A stretch of DNA of 64,000 bases from JBATTK01 sp049670505 (GCA_049670505.1 JBATTK010000091.1:1-64000); one strand, 5' to 3'; numbered from the stretch's first letter, positions 35,063-44,191 are shown. The notes: a model not told the origin generated them from the letters alone. Program-made: numbers and translations.

Positions 35063-38000
35063 CTAGAAAGAGAGTCCAAACCCAACCTGTACCAGATTAT
35101 TCTCAATAGAATTGAAATAACCCAGACTAAATGTAAGTGCTTTAAGGCTACTGACCCATAAACCTACGCCTTGCGATGTATGCCATATGTTGGACTCGTC
35201 ATTTTCGACCCATACACGGCCGTAATCAAATCCTCCATAAATACCTATGGTAACAGGAGAAACAGCGGTAATATATCTTTTAAGTTTCAATTTGAGGTCC
35301 GAACTGTGATAAAAGTAAGACTTCCCCGAAAAGCGTTCATCCCTGAAGCCACGGAGACCATTACTTCCGCCTATAGAAGGTGCATGATAAAAAAAGAAGT
35401 TATCGGCATTTCCTATATTGGATTTCCATTCCGCTTCCGTTGCCAGTACCAGATTACCGGAAGGAATTAATTTATGATCTACACCCACTTTCAGAGCGGC
35501 ATACCCAAACTTTATATCTTCTAAATCCAAATTTGCCTTATATCCGGCCGTAAAACCTATATAAAGTCCTTTAGTGGGAAAATCTCCTGCATTTTTATTT
35601 TTATAATAGCCCGTGACTTCCCCTCCTACATAATTTTGTCTATCAAAAAGATTGGGGTCTAAATTATCGGGAGTAAAAAATCGATTTTCATTCTCACTTA
35701 CCCGTATGGATTCAAACAAAGCTTTGATTTTTAGCGTATGATAACTTATCCCGGCACTGGTCTTCAGCTGTTCTAGCCTTGCCCTGTAAAAATCTCGATC
35801 TAGGGTATCCTCGGCATTGACCGTTTCATTACCCAAGCCAAAAAAGTTGTTGGAATATCTATCACTGGTATAATACCCATCTACTACAAAATTCCACTTG
35901 GGGAAAACATTGCCAAAAATTCCCTGGTACTGTAACTCTACCGCTTGGAACCCAAAATAGTAATTGGCGCCGAACATATGTTTTTGTCGGAAGGGATTAC
36001 CGTTTAGCCCATTTTTCACATATGTGTTTGTGGCACCGATAAAAAGTCCATCATCGGTTCTGAAACCCACATTGGGGACAAGGGTGTTGAAATCCGGTTT
36101 GAAATAGCGCCAGTGGTACGTATTGGTCTTATATATATCACTGAATTGTGCAGGCGGTTTTTTGTTTTCAAAAGTAGATTTTTCGTGCTCCCATTCATAG
36201 ACCTTGAGACGTTTTTTATTGGTAACACTATAGCTATCGTCTCCATAACCTCCTATACATCGTATCATAATTTCCCTTTCCCCATCTCCTGTTATTTTGA
36301 AAGTATCGTCATCTCCCAGACCGTACAACCATAATTCCTTGGTCTCCCCTCTATTGAATGTACGTTCATATATTTTTTCATTTGCTTCATCGGAAAGTTC
36401 CCTTCGTATCACAATTTTAGTTTCTCCCATGGGCATTCGGGTCACTTCTATGACATCATCTTTCTCGGTTGCCTTAACGGCAACGATCTTATTTAAATAC
36501 TTGGCATATTCCACTGCCTTTGTAGGAAGCGTCTTAAGGCGGGAAACCAAATCATTCTTTATCTTCCTTGACTGTGCATCCCTCACCTCTTCAGGTAGCC
36601 GAAGAAATGCCTTATCTATTAGTTCCGGGGTCAACTTTTGCTGAATGCTCAGTGCTTCCTCTTCCCATATCTCCGTTCCATATTGGGTCAACAATGCCCT
36701 ATCTAAGGGCGCACCACTGTTATTCAACCATTTTACATCTCCTATTTCGGAATCAAACGATTGCCAAGAACGACTTACCGGAACAAAAAGCTTGATCATC
36801 TTCATGGCAAAGCCATCAAATCGTGGAAATGCATTGTCCCTATCTCTAGGTACGGGCATAAATTCCTTATTTCCATCTTCCCCTTCATATTCTATCCATC
36901 GCCACTGATCTTGGTGTCGATCCCAATCACCGATCAACATATCAAATATTCGTGCCCTTATAAAACTCCTTTGATCCACGGTATAGGATTCGTCACTTTT
37001 AATTTTTTCCAACATATCCGTCGTACTTTCAAAATCGGTAACTTTCCCCGATGTTTCGGAAATCGTTCGTCTGTATCCCTTGTAATTTTGCTGCTCTTCC
37101 GATGGACGCCTTTCTATAAAGTATAGTTCATTTCCGAAATCTTCATTGAATTCCCCCAAGCCTTTTTGTTTGGGTATATAGAAAAGTTCCGAATCGGAAT
37201 GATTCACCTCAACGGCCTTCGCCATTGGATTGATTACTAATTGCATATAAGGGTGCGCGGTCGTAAAAAAATCGGAAATTACTTCTTCCGCCCATGTATC
37301 CTTGTAGTCATCTTGATTGTATGCAATGCCCGGCAGCTTAAATCTCAGAAATTTGAGTGCACTCTTTTGCAGGGAACGCATAGCGTATTCTCCTCCATTC
37401 TTATCCTCTAGCCTTAGTGAAAAGGATTGATGGCCTCCCCCCTCCTTGGTAACTTTTAAACCTCCGTATAGGGTATCCAGGGATACTACGGGCGCGGTTA
37501 CGGGAAGACCAAAGTATGATCTATATCTTTCCCCCCATAAAAATTTGTAAAAGTTACCTTTATTATAATCCTCTTTTTGCTGTAGTACCGCTTCTTGCTT
37601 GGTTTTATTGCCCGATACTGTATAGTTGGTCTGCTCTTTTTTCAAATTGAACTTGGGCAAAACCTCCAAATTTGTTCCCTTTTCTACATCATTCTCCCTA
37701 ATAAAAGTCAGTTTGGAACTTCCATCCTCAAAATACTGTAGCTTGGCGAATCCTCGCTGTCCGGCCGTAAACTTACCTTCATATTCCAAGGAGCCCCCTA
37801 TTGCGGTGATACGTCCGGTTCCGCGGTTGGTGACGGCATTGGACCCTAGGGAGCCGCTAATAACCTGATGCATGTTCCCCCCGGATAAATATTGTAAGCT
37901 TTCTTCATGGCCGGAAACTACCGTAATCCTATCCGAAGCTTGTGCCAACGCACTCACCAATATACGCAGATAGTTGTATCTTCTTGAGTTCAGATGTGTA

Positions 38001-38797
38001 GGTGAAAAAGCACCAAGATCATTTATTCCCTTGGTTATGGTACCAAAAATAGGCAAAGGGGTCATATGCTGCTTAAAGCTTGGATTCCCGGCATATACGC
38101 CGTTACTAAATACGGGGTGGTGCATTGCAATCACAATGTTTTTCCCCTGTCCGTCATTGATATATCCTTCGAGCTCCTCTACAAAACGCCTTCTCGTAAC
38201 AATATCCGTACATTTTTTATTCATATCCTCTATACGGGACCAATTGGAAATAAACCATTTGGAATCAATAAGGATCAAATCCAATTGATCGTTGATGACC
38301 CTATGTTCCAGAGGGCATGCGTTCTCGGGAAAAAACTCGATCGTATCATCATCAAAATCTTTAATATAATCTTCTATCCGTTCTACTTTTTTGGCCTTGT
38401 AGTCTTTCCATTCATTATTGCCCGGTATAAATACCGTTTCCCCTTTAAAATCCGTTACCAATGCCAAATGTCGCTCTAGAAAGGACTTATCCTTATCCCA
38501 GCCATCGGTTTCGGCGGAAACGTTGTCTCCCGTAAAAATGAGGGTAGTTTCCTTACCTGCGGATTTCAGTTGTTGCTTAAAAAGGGTAAGGAGTTCGTCG
38601 GATTTGGTATCTTTAAGATTTCCCAAACCTCCTGCCAAGAAAAAGGTATGCGTAGGTTTTACTCCAGCTGTATCATTAGTTTTTAGCGATTCCTTAAACT
38701 GTGGTGCGTAAGTAGCACATGAGTGTAGTAGGTACGCCATGCTCGTTATAACTACGATTCTTAAAAAATATGCTTTAGCCGTATTGTTGGTTTTCAT
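35063..38797 (-). CDS. Giant lipoprotein: metallophosphoesterase-like + kinase-like region + outer-membrane barrel
   Basis: A 1244-residue protein from ATG 38797 (the frame reaches 38836). Lipobox LLHSC anchors it at C27. Residues about 45-360 resemble a calcineurin-like phosphoesterase, but several metal and catalytic residues differ: FLAGGLGN replaces the first GD/DxH, GNNEW replaces GNHE, and GHEES replaces GHxH, while GDN and MHHP are kept. Residues about 435-700 carry a glycine loop GGGHQS (453-458), then IFDMLIGDWDRHQDQW (617-632) and RDRDNAF (651-657). These match, by memory, the DRH and metal motifs of FAM20C/HipA-type kinases. Residues about 880-1244 are a BamA/surface-antigen-like barrel with GGSNGLRGFRDERFSG. 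It precedes the HD-PycTM gene. Confidence 0.85.
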   Translation of the reverse strand: MKTNNTAKAYFLRIVVITSMAYLLHSCATYAPQFKESLKTNDTAGVKPTHTFFLAGGLGNLKDTKSDELLTLFKQQLKSAGKETTLIFTGDNVSAETDGWDKDKSFLERHLALVTDFKGETVFIPGNNEWKDYKAKKVERIEDYIKDFDDDTIEFFPENACPLEHRVINDQLDLILIDSKWFISNWSRIEDMNKKCTDIVTRRRFVEELEGYINDGQGKNIVIAMHHPVFSNGVYAGNPSFKQHMTPLPIFGTITKGINDLGAFSPTHLNSRRYNYLRILVSALAQASDRITVVSGHEESLQYLSGGNMHQVISGSLGSNAVTNRGTGRITAIGGSLEYEGKFTAGQRGFAKLQYFEDGSSKLTFIRENDVEKGTNLEVLPKFNLKKEQTNYTVSGNKTKQEAVLQQKEDYNKGNFYKFLWGERYRSYFGLPVTAPVVSLDTLYGGLKVTKEGGGHQSFSLRLEDKNGGEYAMRSLQKSALKFLRFKLPGIAYNQDDYKDTWAEEVISDFFTTAHPYMQLVINPMAKAVEVNHSDSELFYIPKQKGLGEFNEDFGNELYFIERRPSEEQQNYKGYRRTISETSGKVTDFESTTDMLEKIKSDESYTVDQRSFIRARIFDMLIGDWDRHQDQWRWIEYEGEDGNKEFMPVPRDRDNAFPRFDGFAMKMIKLFVPVSRSWQSFDSEIGDVKWLNNSGAPLDRALLTQYGTEIWEEEALSIQQKLTPELIDKAFLRLPEEVRDAQSRKIKNDLVSRLKTLPTKAVEYAKYLNKIVAVKATEKDDVIEVTRMPMGETKIVIRRELSDEANEKIYERTFNRGETKELWLYGLGDDDTFKITGDGEREIMIRCIGGYGDDSYSVTNKKRLKVYEWEHEKSTFENKKPPAQFSDIYKTNTYHWRYFKPDFNTLVPNVGFRTDDGLFIGATNTYVKNGLNGNPFRQKHMFGANYYFGFQAVELQYQGIFGNVFPKWNFVVDGYYTSDRYSNNFFGLGNETVNAEDTLDRDFYRARLEQLKTSAGISYHTLKIKALFESIRVSENENRFFTPDNLDPNLFDRQNYVGGEVTGYYKNKNAGDFPTKGLYIGFTAGYKANLDLEDIKFGYAALKVGVDHKLIPSGNLVLATEAEWKSNIGNADNFFFYHAPSIGGSNGLRGFRDERFSGKSYFYHSSDLKLKLKRYITAVSPVTIGIYGGFDYGRVWVENDESNIWHTSQGVGLWVSSLKALTFSLGYFNSIENNLVQVGFGLSF

Positions 38798-38922
38798 TAA
38801 AATATGCTTTAAAGTTATTGGGATATGGTTTGGCACAAGAAGTAGAAATTTAAATGGCCATACCCCACCCTAAACTGGATCATCTCCAAGAAGTATGAAA
38901 TAAAAATTGATGGAATATAGAA

Positions 38923-39099
38923 CTACAAAGGTGTCCCAAAAATTAAGCCCGATATAGAGATACCAAGTATAATGAGCGCAAGAATGGCAACAATAATGGC
39001 AATTCCAACTATTGTTTTCTTATTATCCTGAAAAATGTAATTCTCCTTCTTTTCTCCTGAATCCTTTAATAACTCCATATCTTCCTCGCCTTGTTTCAT
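38923..39099 (-). CDS. Small single-pass membrane protein, 58 aa
   Basis: A charged N-terminal part (MKQGEEDMELLKDSGEKKEN) precedes one hydrophobic helix, GIAIIVAILALIILGISISG, close to the C-terminus, giving a tail-anchored layout. The frame extends to 39138, but ATG 39099 is the more natural start. I know no family. It lies upstream of the giant lipoprotein gene on the same strand and opposite the YtxH gene. Confidence 0.5.
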   Translation of the reverse strand: MKQGEEDMELLKDSGEKKENYIFQDNKKTIVGIAIIVAILALIILGISISGLIFGTPL

Positions 39100-39362
39100 A
39101 ATTGTTACTCTTTTGGTTTTTAAAATTCGTTGTTGCAATGGTGATGAGAAATACTTTCCCTTGACCAGGGCAAAACTAACTTTAAGCCATAAAAACTATT
39201 AATTCGTTCGATATAATTGTTAACGCTTTTGCAAAATGGCATTTCGGTCAACATTTTAGGGATTTGAGTTAAGAAAAGGAAAAAAAATTTATGAATTTTG
39301 TGTTAGAAATTCGTTGCTGGACGAATTCAAAAAATCATTATTAATTTTAAAATTTTACAACG

Positions 39363-39692
39363 ATGAGCAATAATACGAACACATTTTTAGGAGTTTTGGC
39401 GGGAACGGCGGTAGGCGCCATCATTGGAATACTGTATGCACCGGACAAAGGTGTAAACACGAGAAGGAGGGTATCTGAAAAAGTAATTGAGACCAAGGAC
39501 AGCTTGACCGAAAGTGCATTGGATATGAAAGATAGGGTCATCAGTACCGTGGCTACTAAAAAGGACAGTCTAGACACCAAAGTAGAATCAATCGTTTCCG
39601 ATGTAAGCTACAAAACGGAAGACATTATCACTACGCTGGAAAAGAAATTAAAAGACCTGAAGGCCAAAAACAGACAATTACAGAAGTCCTAA
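39363..39692 (+). CDS. YtxH domain-containing stress protein
   Basis: A 109-residue protein with one glycine-rich N-terminal membrane segment, LAGTAVGAIIGILYAPDKG (the YtxH signature), followed by a long amphipathic helical tail (residues about 40-105) rich in Lys, Asp and Ser with TKKDSLDTKVES-type repeats. In firmicutes YtxH is a general-stress gene; the exact role is unknown. Its stop overlaps the start of the next gene by one base (TAATG), so it is coupled to the holin-like gene in a three-gene operon (39363-40245). Confidence 0.88.
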   Translation: MSNNTNTFLGVLAGTAVGAIIGILYAPDKGVNTRRRVSEKVIETKDSLTESALDMKDRVISTVATKKDSLDTKVESIVSDVSYKTEDIITTLEKKLKDLKAKNRQLQKS

Positions 39693-40039
39693 TGGGGGTA
39701 GTAGATTCTATAAAGGATATTTCATCCAAAGCAACGGAAACAGGGGAGGCCTATGTTAAAAAGACGCAGGAGTACTATACCTTAAAGGCATTCCAACAAA
39801 TAGCGTTATCTACAAGTCTCTTTTGCAAAATGATGCTGATCGGCAGCCTATTTTTCTTGGGCTTGGTATTCATTATGGTCGCTACAACTATAGCCATAGG
39901 GAACTACCTTAATAATTTACCTCTGGGTTGTTTAACAGTTGCCGGTGCTCTATTTGTACTTGCGGGGATTATCTATCGACTTAGGAAACGGATAGATACC
40001 CAGGTTATCAGAAAACTATCATCCGAATTTTTCAACTAA
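39692..40039 (+). CDS. Phage holin superfamily-like membrane protein, 115 aa
   Basis: Two membrane helices (residues about 47-70 and 78-96: MMLIGSLFFLGLVFIMVATT and LTVAGALFVLAGIIYRL) between an amphipathic N-terminal helix and a basic tail. This matches the small holin-like family that commonly follows YtxH in Bacteroidota stress operons. Despite the name there is no sign of phage here. It is translationally coupled to the YtxH gene and followed after 5 bases by the next gene. Confidence 0.8.
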   Translation: MGVVDSIKDISSKATETGEAYVKKTQEYYTLKAFQQIALSTSLFCKMMLIGSLFFLGLVFIMVATTIAIGNYLNNLPLGCLTVAGALFVLAGIIYRLRKRIDTQVIRKLSSEFFN

Positions 40040-40044
40040 GCGTT

Positions 40045-40245
40045 ATGAAGACATATCAATCCTTTGAAGAGATAAAACTTGACCTTAAAAAAATAGATTT
40101 GGAAAGACAGATCGCATGGGAAGAATTAAAAGGTTTGAAAAACGACCTTGAAGAAGGGTTTAGCCCTTATAATTGGTTACAGACCATACTAAAGTCCATC
40201 CAAAAATTAGGGGTCTTATATCTTACGAGGAAACTTATAAAATAA
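40045..40245 (+). CDS. Small conserved protein of the YtxH-holin operon, 66 aa
   Basis: A 66-residue helical protein with MKTYQSFEEIKLDLKKIDLE and RQIAWEELKGLKNDLEEGF, and no signal or membrane helix; the end is amphipathic (LQTILKSIQKLGVLYLTRKL). I recognise it as the usual third partner of YtxH and holin-like genes in flavobacteria (DUF6327-like). Function unknown; it may bind the membrane-anchored partners. It ends before a bidirectional terminator. Confidence 0.75.
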   Translation: MKTYQSFEEIKLDLKKIDLERQIAWEELKGLKNDLEEGFSPYNWLQTILKSIQKLGVLYLTRKLIK

Positions 40246-40285
40246 CTAACCTCCCTATTCAATACTTTTTGATTGATTGATGGAA

Positions 40286-40316
40286 AAAAGGCGTTTGCAC
40301 AGAGCAAACGCCTTTT
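40286..40316. terminator. Bidirectional terminator between the YtxH operon and an AraC gene
   Basis: AAAAGGCGTTTGC and GCAAACGCCTTTT form a 13-bp perfect stem with a 5-base loop, A-run on one side and T-run on the other. It serves both converging transcripts. Confidence 0.9.
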
Positions 40317-40318
40317 TT

Positions 40319-41353
40319 TTACACAACCTGTCTGGCGGTAACATTATCCTTGAATTCACTAGGGCTTATGTTGTACTTGTCCTTGAATATCTTGGAGAAA
40401 TAGCTACGACTGCTAAAACCTATAGTATACACTATTTCGGATATATTCATGTCCGTAGTATTCATATAATCCCGCGCCTGTTCCAATCGGGCATGTCTTA
40501 TATATTCCGTAACCGTACGGGTGTAGAGCAATTTAAACCCTTCCTGTAATTTTGCCTGAGACAGGCCGGATTCCATGGATAACCGTTCCAATGAATACTC
40601 CTTGGACACATCCTTGACTATTTTTTTGGCCAAATCCCTTATTATTTTCAATTCTCTCCGTAACAAGCTTGTGGGCAGTCTTTTATTGGTAACAGCCCTA
40701 TCATGCTGTAGTATATGCATGGAAAGGATCTGATACACCAGACCTTCTATCTGCATTAAGCGGATCATCCCTTTAGTCCTCACACGGCGCAACGCTCCTA
40801 TTTTGTCAGCAAGTCTCAGATTATAGGCGCCATAATACGCAAATGCCTTTTCGTGATCCGTATCCAGAAAAACTTCATACAGCTTCCGATTGAGTTCATC
40901 CACATTATTAAGGCGTTTCTTTAAAAACTGCTTTCGTGTTATTTGGATGACGTTGATGGCCAGTTTGCGGTCCTTTGGGAAGTAACCATAGTTGTATCCG
41001 CCATCACGACTGGTAACAATAACGGATTGAAATTGCTCTAGGGTCTTAGCTTCTTCTTCGGCTTGATATCCAAAACGATGTTTACAGAAGCCCTCCAAAC
41101 AGTACGAAAAATGAATAGGGTTAAATTGGGAAGCATCCATCACTAAAGTAATATCGTCGTGAAAGGTAATGTCGTATTCCAATAGGCTTACGCCCCAATC
41201 GAACGTAATAAAACGGATATTCCCAATAGCCAAATTGGAATCTACGGTCAAGGTATACTCCCCCCATCGCTCTTGGATAGTGCCTCCGATTACCTTCTGT
41301 ATCTGTTTTACCGTACCTTCGGTACTTTTGGCATCGATTATTATTTCAGTCAT
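40319..41353 (-). CDS. AraC-type transcription regulator, paralogue 1
   Basis: A 344-residue regulator. The C-terminal domain (about 245-340) is an AraC double helix-turn-helix, with RLSMESGLSQAKLQEGFKLL and ISEIVYTIGFSSRSYFSKIF as recognition helices. The N-terminal domain shares a layout with the AraC proteins at 48722, 50711 and 51918: an IRFITFDWGVSLLEYDITF block, then FSYCLEGF. It is not a cupin I can name. The ligand is unknown. It converges on the YtxH operon and is probably monocistronic. Confidence 0.9.
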   Translation of the reverse strand: MTEIIIDAKSTEGTVKQIQKVIGGTIQERWGEYTLTVDSNLAIGNIRFITFDWGVSLLEYDITFHDDITLVMDASQFNPIHFSYCLEGFCKHRFGYQAEEEAKTLEQFQSVIVTSRDGGYNYGYFPKDRKLAINVIQITRKQFLKKRLNNVDELNRKLYEVFLDTDHEKAFAYYGAYNLRLADKIGALRRVRTKGMIRLMQIEGLVYQILSMHILQHDRAVTNKRLPTSLLRRELKIIRDLAKKIVKDVSKEYSLERLSMESGLSQAKLQEGFKLLYTRTVTEYIRHARLEQARDYMNTTDMNISEIVYTIGFSSRSYFSKIFKDKYNISPSEFKDNVTARQVV

Positions 41354-41525
41354 GGCCCTTGAATATGATTGAAAAACAGCCTGTTAAAATAGCATACCTG
41401 AACCTAGAAAGAACTTGGCACCTGCTGCTGCAATATTAACAAATATAGTTAAAATTAAACCTATAATTGCCACTGTTATGTTCCCATAAAAGTGCTCTTC
41501 AAAATAAATATTTAGCGCAATAAAA

Positions 41526-41545
41526 AACCTCCCGAAAAGGAGGTT
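41526..41545 (-). terminator. Terminator of the 41580-42056 gene
   Basis: AACCTCC and GGAGGTT form a 7-bp stem around CGAAAA; on the minus strand the hairpin ends in TTTTTTATT. It lies 35 bases after the gene. Confidence 0.75.
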
Positions 41546-41579
41546 CTCTTACTTCATTAATAAATATGATAGGATGTGC

Positions 41580-42056
41580 CTATTGAATCATGTCAAATTC
41601 ATCCACTACAAAGAAATCTTCATCGGCGGTGTTGGCAAAGTATATACCTTCTCCTATTATATATTCCACTGTCTTATCATCTACCTTTACGGCAAATCCT
41701 TTATCCGTAGACGTTAATTTAAAGGTGTCGGTCACTTGTTTGTCATACCTTAGGACGATAAACCTGTTATAGGTATCATCTACCTCGCTTCTGACAACAA
41801 TCAATTTAGCGACTCTTGCAGGGGTACTCATTCGATCTTGATCTACCTTGCCTTCGTCCGATTTATCAAATTTTGAAGTGTACATTCTATTTTCCTGAAT
41901 CATCACTTTATACGGAATTTTGGTGCCGTTTTTCTCTACGTTGAATGTTTTGGTCACCGTAGTATTCATAGTGCCAGACGTATTTTCCGTCTGTGCAATC
42001 CCTTGGGAAAGGGCAAAAATCATTATCGTGCTTAGTAATACTTTTACTGTTCTCAT
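41580..42056 (-). CDS. Exported protein of unknown function, 158 aa
   Basis: Signal peptide VLLSTIMIFALSQGIAQ, then a beta-rich mature protein of about 135 residues with regular strands (TFNVEKNGTKIPYKVMIQEN, RFIVLRYDKQVTDTFKLTS) and an acidic C-terminus. No family or catalytic motif is recognised. It sits between the first AraC gene and the Dps gene on the same strand and has a terminator, so it is probably a separate unit. Stress-related envelope role is only suggested by the neighbours. Confidence 0.65.
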   Translation of the reverse strand: MRTVKVLLSTIMIFALSQGIAQTENTSGTMNTTVTKTFNVEKNGTKIPYKVMIQENRMYTSKFDKSDEGKVDQDRMSTPARVAKLIVVRSEVDDTYNRFIVLRYDKQVTDTFKLTSTDKGFAVKVDDKTVEYIIGEGIYFANTADEDFFVVDEFDMIQ

Positions 42057-42123
42057 TTTACTGTTTTTTTTAACGTTTATATTTTATCTTTTTATTTTTG
42101 AGACATCAATTTTGTCGATGCCT

Positions 42124-42633
42124 TTATTTTACTTCCACTATTTCGCGGGTATCAAATTGATCATGCGTACTTTTATTCCATGCATCGAGCATCCAACTTG
42201 CTTTTTCGAGTTCGGCAATGTAAGATCCCATCATATCTATGGTACCCTCATCTCCTGCAGTTTCCGCTTTGATTACTACCGCTTTCATTTGTTTCAGGAT
42301 ATGTTGGTGGTCTCCCAACACTGCGGTAACCATCTCCTTGTCTGAAATCAAGGGTGATATTTCTTCTATACTGGACATTTCCAAATACTTTCCAAACCTG
42401 CTCACCGGGTGGTACCGAAGGGTCAGGATCCGTTCTGCTATTTCATCTATTTTTGTTCTGGCACTAGTATATAGTTCTTCGAATTTTTCATGTAAATCAA
42501 AAAAATTCTTCCCTAAAACGTTCCAGTGGAAACTCCTTAATTTTTGATAATAGATACTGTAGTCGGCCAAAAGCATATTCAGTTCACTTACAACAGGGAC
42601 CAATTTGCTATCGCTGATATTTAAATAATTCAT
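42124..42633 (-). CDS. Dps family DNA-protecting ferritin-like protein
   Basis: A 169-residue four-helix protein with the Dps ferroxidase motif RSFHWNVLGKNFFDLHEKFE (H36, H48, acidic residue near 52) and ILTLRYHPVSRFGKY. Dps forms a dodecamer that stores iron and uses hydrogen peroxide as the oxidant, protecting DNA in starvation. It follows no obvious operon partner. The neighbouring stress genes support a protective function. The name is a family name; the Mrg/Dps subtype is not resolved. Confidence 0.93.
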   Translation of the reverse strand: MNYLNISDSKLVPVVSELNMLLADYSIYYQKLRSFHWNVLGKNFFDLHEKFEELYTSARTKIDEIAERILTLRYHPVSRFGKYLEMSSIEEISPLISDKEMVTAVLGDHQHILKQMKAVVIKAETAGDEGTIDMMGSYIAELEKASWMLDAWNKSTHDQFDTREIVEVK

Positions 42634-42810
42634 ATATTTTGGTTTTTTATTATCCCGAATGCGACTTTCACATTCACTTCATCTACAGTACAAAAGTAAA
42701 GGGAAGGTGTGGTTTGGCTTTGCTCATTTGCGATCTATATTAACGCAATCTGTAACATCTATCTGGAATATGAAGGTACAGGTGGATATTCGGAGTTAGA
42801 TAATAGATAT

Positions 42811-43413
42811 TTAGTCTAACAATGGTCTTAGGCCTATATAACTATAGTTGATATCCCCCAGATGACGGTATTCGGTTTCGTGATCAATAAGTTCGCCCCA
42901 CCCAAAATCGCGTTCTACAATTTCATGGCTATAATAATCCATAAGCTCCCCGGAAAGCAAAAGATATTCATCTAAGGGAACCTCGTTCTTTAAAAGTTTG
43001 TGGGCTACAATAAGATCTTCCCCGAACAATTTAATACGGGTACCTATTTTTGTAGGTACGATGTCTTCCCCGTAGTGCAGTACAATCTTTAATCCCAGAA
43101 TTTCAGGTATTTTTACAGATTCGTGGGTATCCTCATACTTCTTCCACAACACGTTGAGTTGTTTGTAAAATTCAGTGTAAAAAAAACGACATTGATCGAT
43201 CAATACTTGGAACGTAGGTAACTCCCCTTGTTTATAAAATAGAACGGCGTCACCTTCTATCTCCGAAACTTTTAGACCGATCTCATTGGAATAAATGATA
43301 TTATTAAGTAGGGAAGGAATAACCTTTGAACTCAATTCAAAATCAATTTCACTCATAAATTCCGTAAAACCACTGATATCGGGAATACAGATAAGGGTAG
43401 GTCTAGGTTCCAT
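42811..43413 (-). CDS. DUF2652 protein with class III nucleotidyl-cyclase fold
   Basis: A 200-residue protein of the DUF2652 family, related to class III adenylate/guanylate cyclases. The metal-binding aspartates of that fold are both visible: D12 in CIPDISGFTEFM and D55 in SEIEGDAVLFY. Later strands (GLKIVLHYGEDIV, IGTRIKLFGEDLIVAHKLLK) follow the cyclase layout. Whether it makes a cyclic nucleotide is unknown; the transition-state Asn/Arg and base-recognition residues are not evident. The frame opens at TTG 43440 but ATG 43413 is the family start. Confidence 0.85.
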   Translation of the reverse strand: MEPRPTLICIPDISGFTEFMSEIDFELSSKVIPSLLNNIIYSNEIGLKVSEIEGDAVLFYKQGELPTFQVLIDQCRFFYTEFYKQLNVLWKKYEDTHESVKIPEILGLKIVLHYGEDIVPTKIGTRIKLFGEDLIVAHKLLKNEVPLDEYLLLSGELMDYYSHEIVERDFGWGELIDHETEYRHLGDINYSYIGLRPLLD

Positions 43414-43477
43414 CTTTTTATTTTTAGGATTATAATACAATTATTATTGCGTTTATCATAACAGCTAATCACCTCAA

Positions 43478-44191
43478 TCAGCGATACTCCGGATTTTCAA
43501 AATTCCACCGTGTTCCATCATCCCATGCTTCCCTGGAATTTCCGTAAGCCGGATAACCCCCTTGTACCTTTAACATATGAGCCATATGTAGTAGATTATA
43601 GGTCATAAAAGTGGTGTTCCTATTGGTAAACCCATTGTTCTTGGCGCCTGATTCCTCATCTAAATAACTGGGGCCCGGGCCTGCCTCTCCGATCCAACCA
43701 CAATCGGCTTGTGGCGGAATGCTAAATCCCAAATGTTGCATGGCATATAATATCCCCATGGCACAGTGTTTAATCCCATCTTCATTGCCTGTGATTACAC
43801 AACCCCCTACCTTACCATAATATACATACTGCCCTTTGCCATTGGTTTTGCCACTCATGCCGTACATACGTTCTATTAGTTTGGTAGCAACCGAGGATTT
43901 TTCACCTAACCAGATGGGAGTACCGATTACCAAAATATCGGAGCTCATTATTTTACTATATATGGCAAGCCAATCATCGGTATCACCCAGCTGGGCGGTC
44001 ATATCAGGTTCCAATCCAACAGGTATGCTATAATCTGCCAATCGCAGATAATCTACGGTTACACCCTCGGATCTCATGATATCCATTGAAACGTTCATTA
44101 AACCTTCCGTATGGCTTTTTTTTGATGAATTCTTCAAGGTACAGTTAATGTATATTGCTCTTAGATTCGAAAAATCGGGTTTCCTTTCCAT
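43478..44191 (-). CDS. Flavodoxin-like NAD(P)H:FMN/quinone reductase family protein
   Basis: A 237-residue flavodoxin-fold protein: YINCTLKNSSKKSHTEGLM at the N-terminus is the FMN-phosphate loop, ILVIGTPIWLGEKSSVATKL and GQYVYYGKVGGCVITGNEDG are the isoalloxazine regions. Such reductases protect against quinone and redox stress. The substrate is unknown. It is in line with the Dps and DUF2652 genes on one strand but spaced enough (65 bases) for separate promoters. Confidence 0.88.
   Translation of the reverse strand: MERKPDFSNLRAIYINCTLKNSSKKSHTEGLMNVSMDIMRSEGVTVDYLRLADYSIPVGLEPDMTAQLGDTDDWLAIYSKIMSSDILVIGTPIWLGEKSSVATKLIERMYGMSGKTNGKGQYVYYGKVGGCVITGNEDGIKHCAMGILYAMQHLGFSIPPQADCGWIGEAGPGPSYLDEESGAKNNGFTNRNTTFMTYNLLHMAHMLKVQGGYPAYGNSREAWDDGTRWNFENPEYR

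Noticed and set aside
39692..40039. Prophage remnant because of the holin-like gene
   Set aside because: No phage structural, lysis or integrase gene is near; the holin-like protein is part of the YtxH operon.
33729..43413. A complete Pycsar defence operon
   Set aside because: The effector domain is present but there is no adjacent PycC cyclase; DUF2652 is 8 kb away with several genes between.
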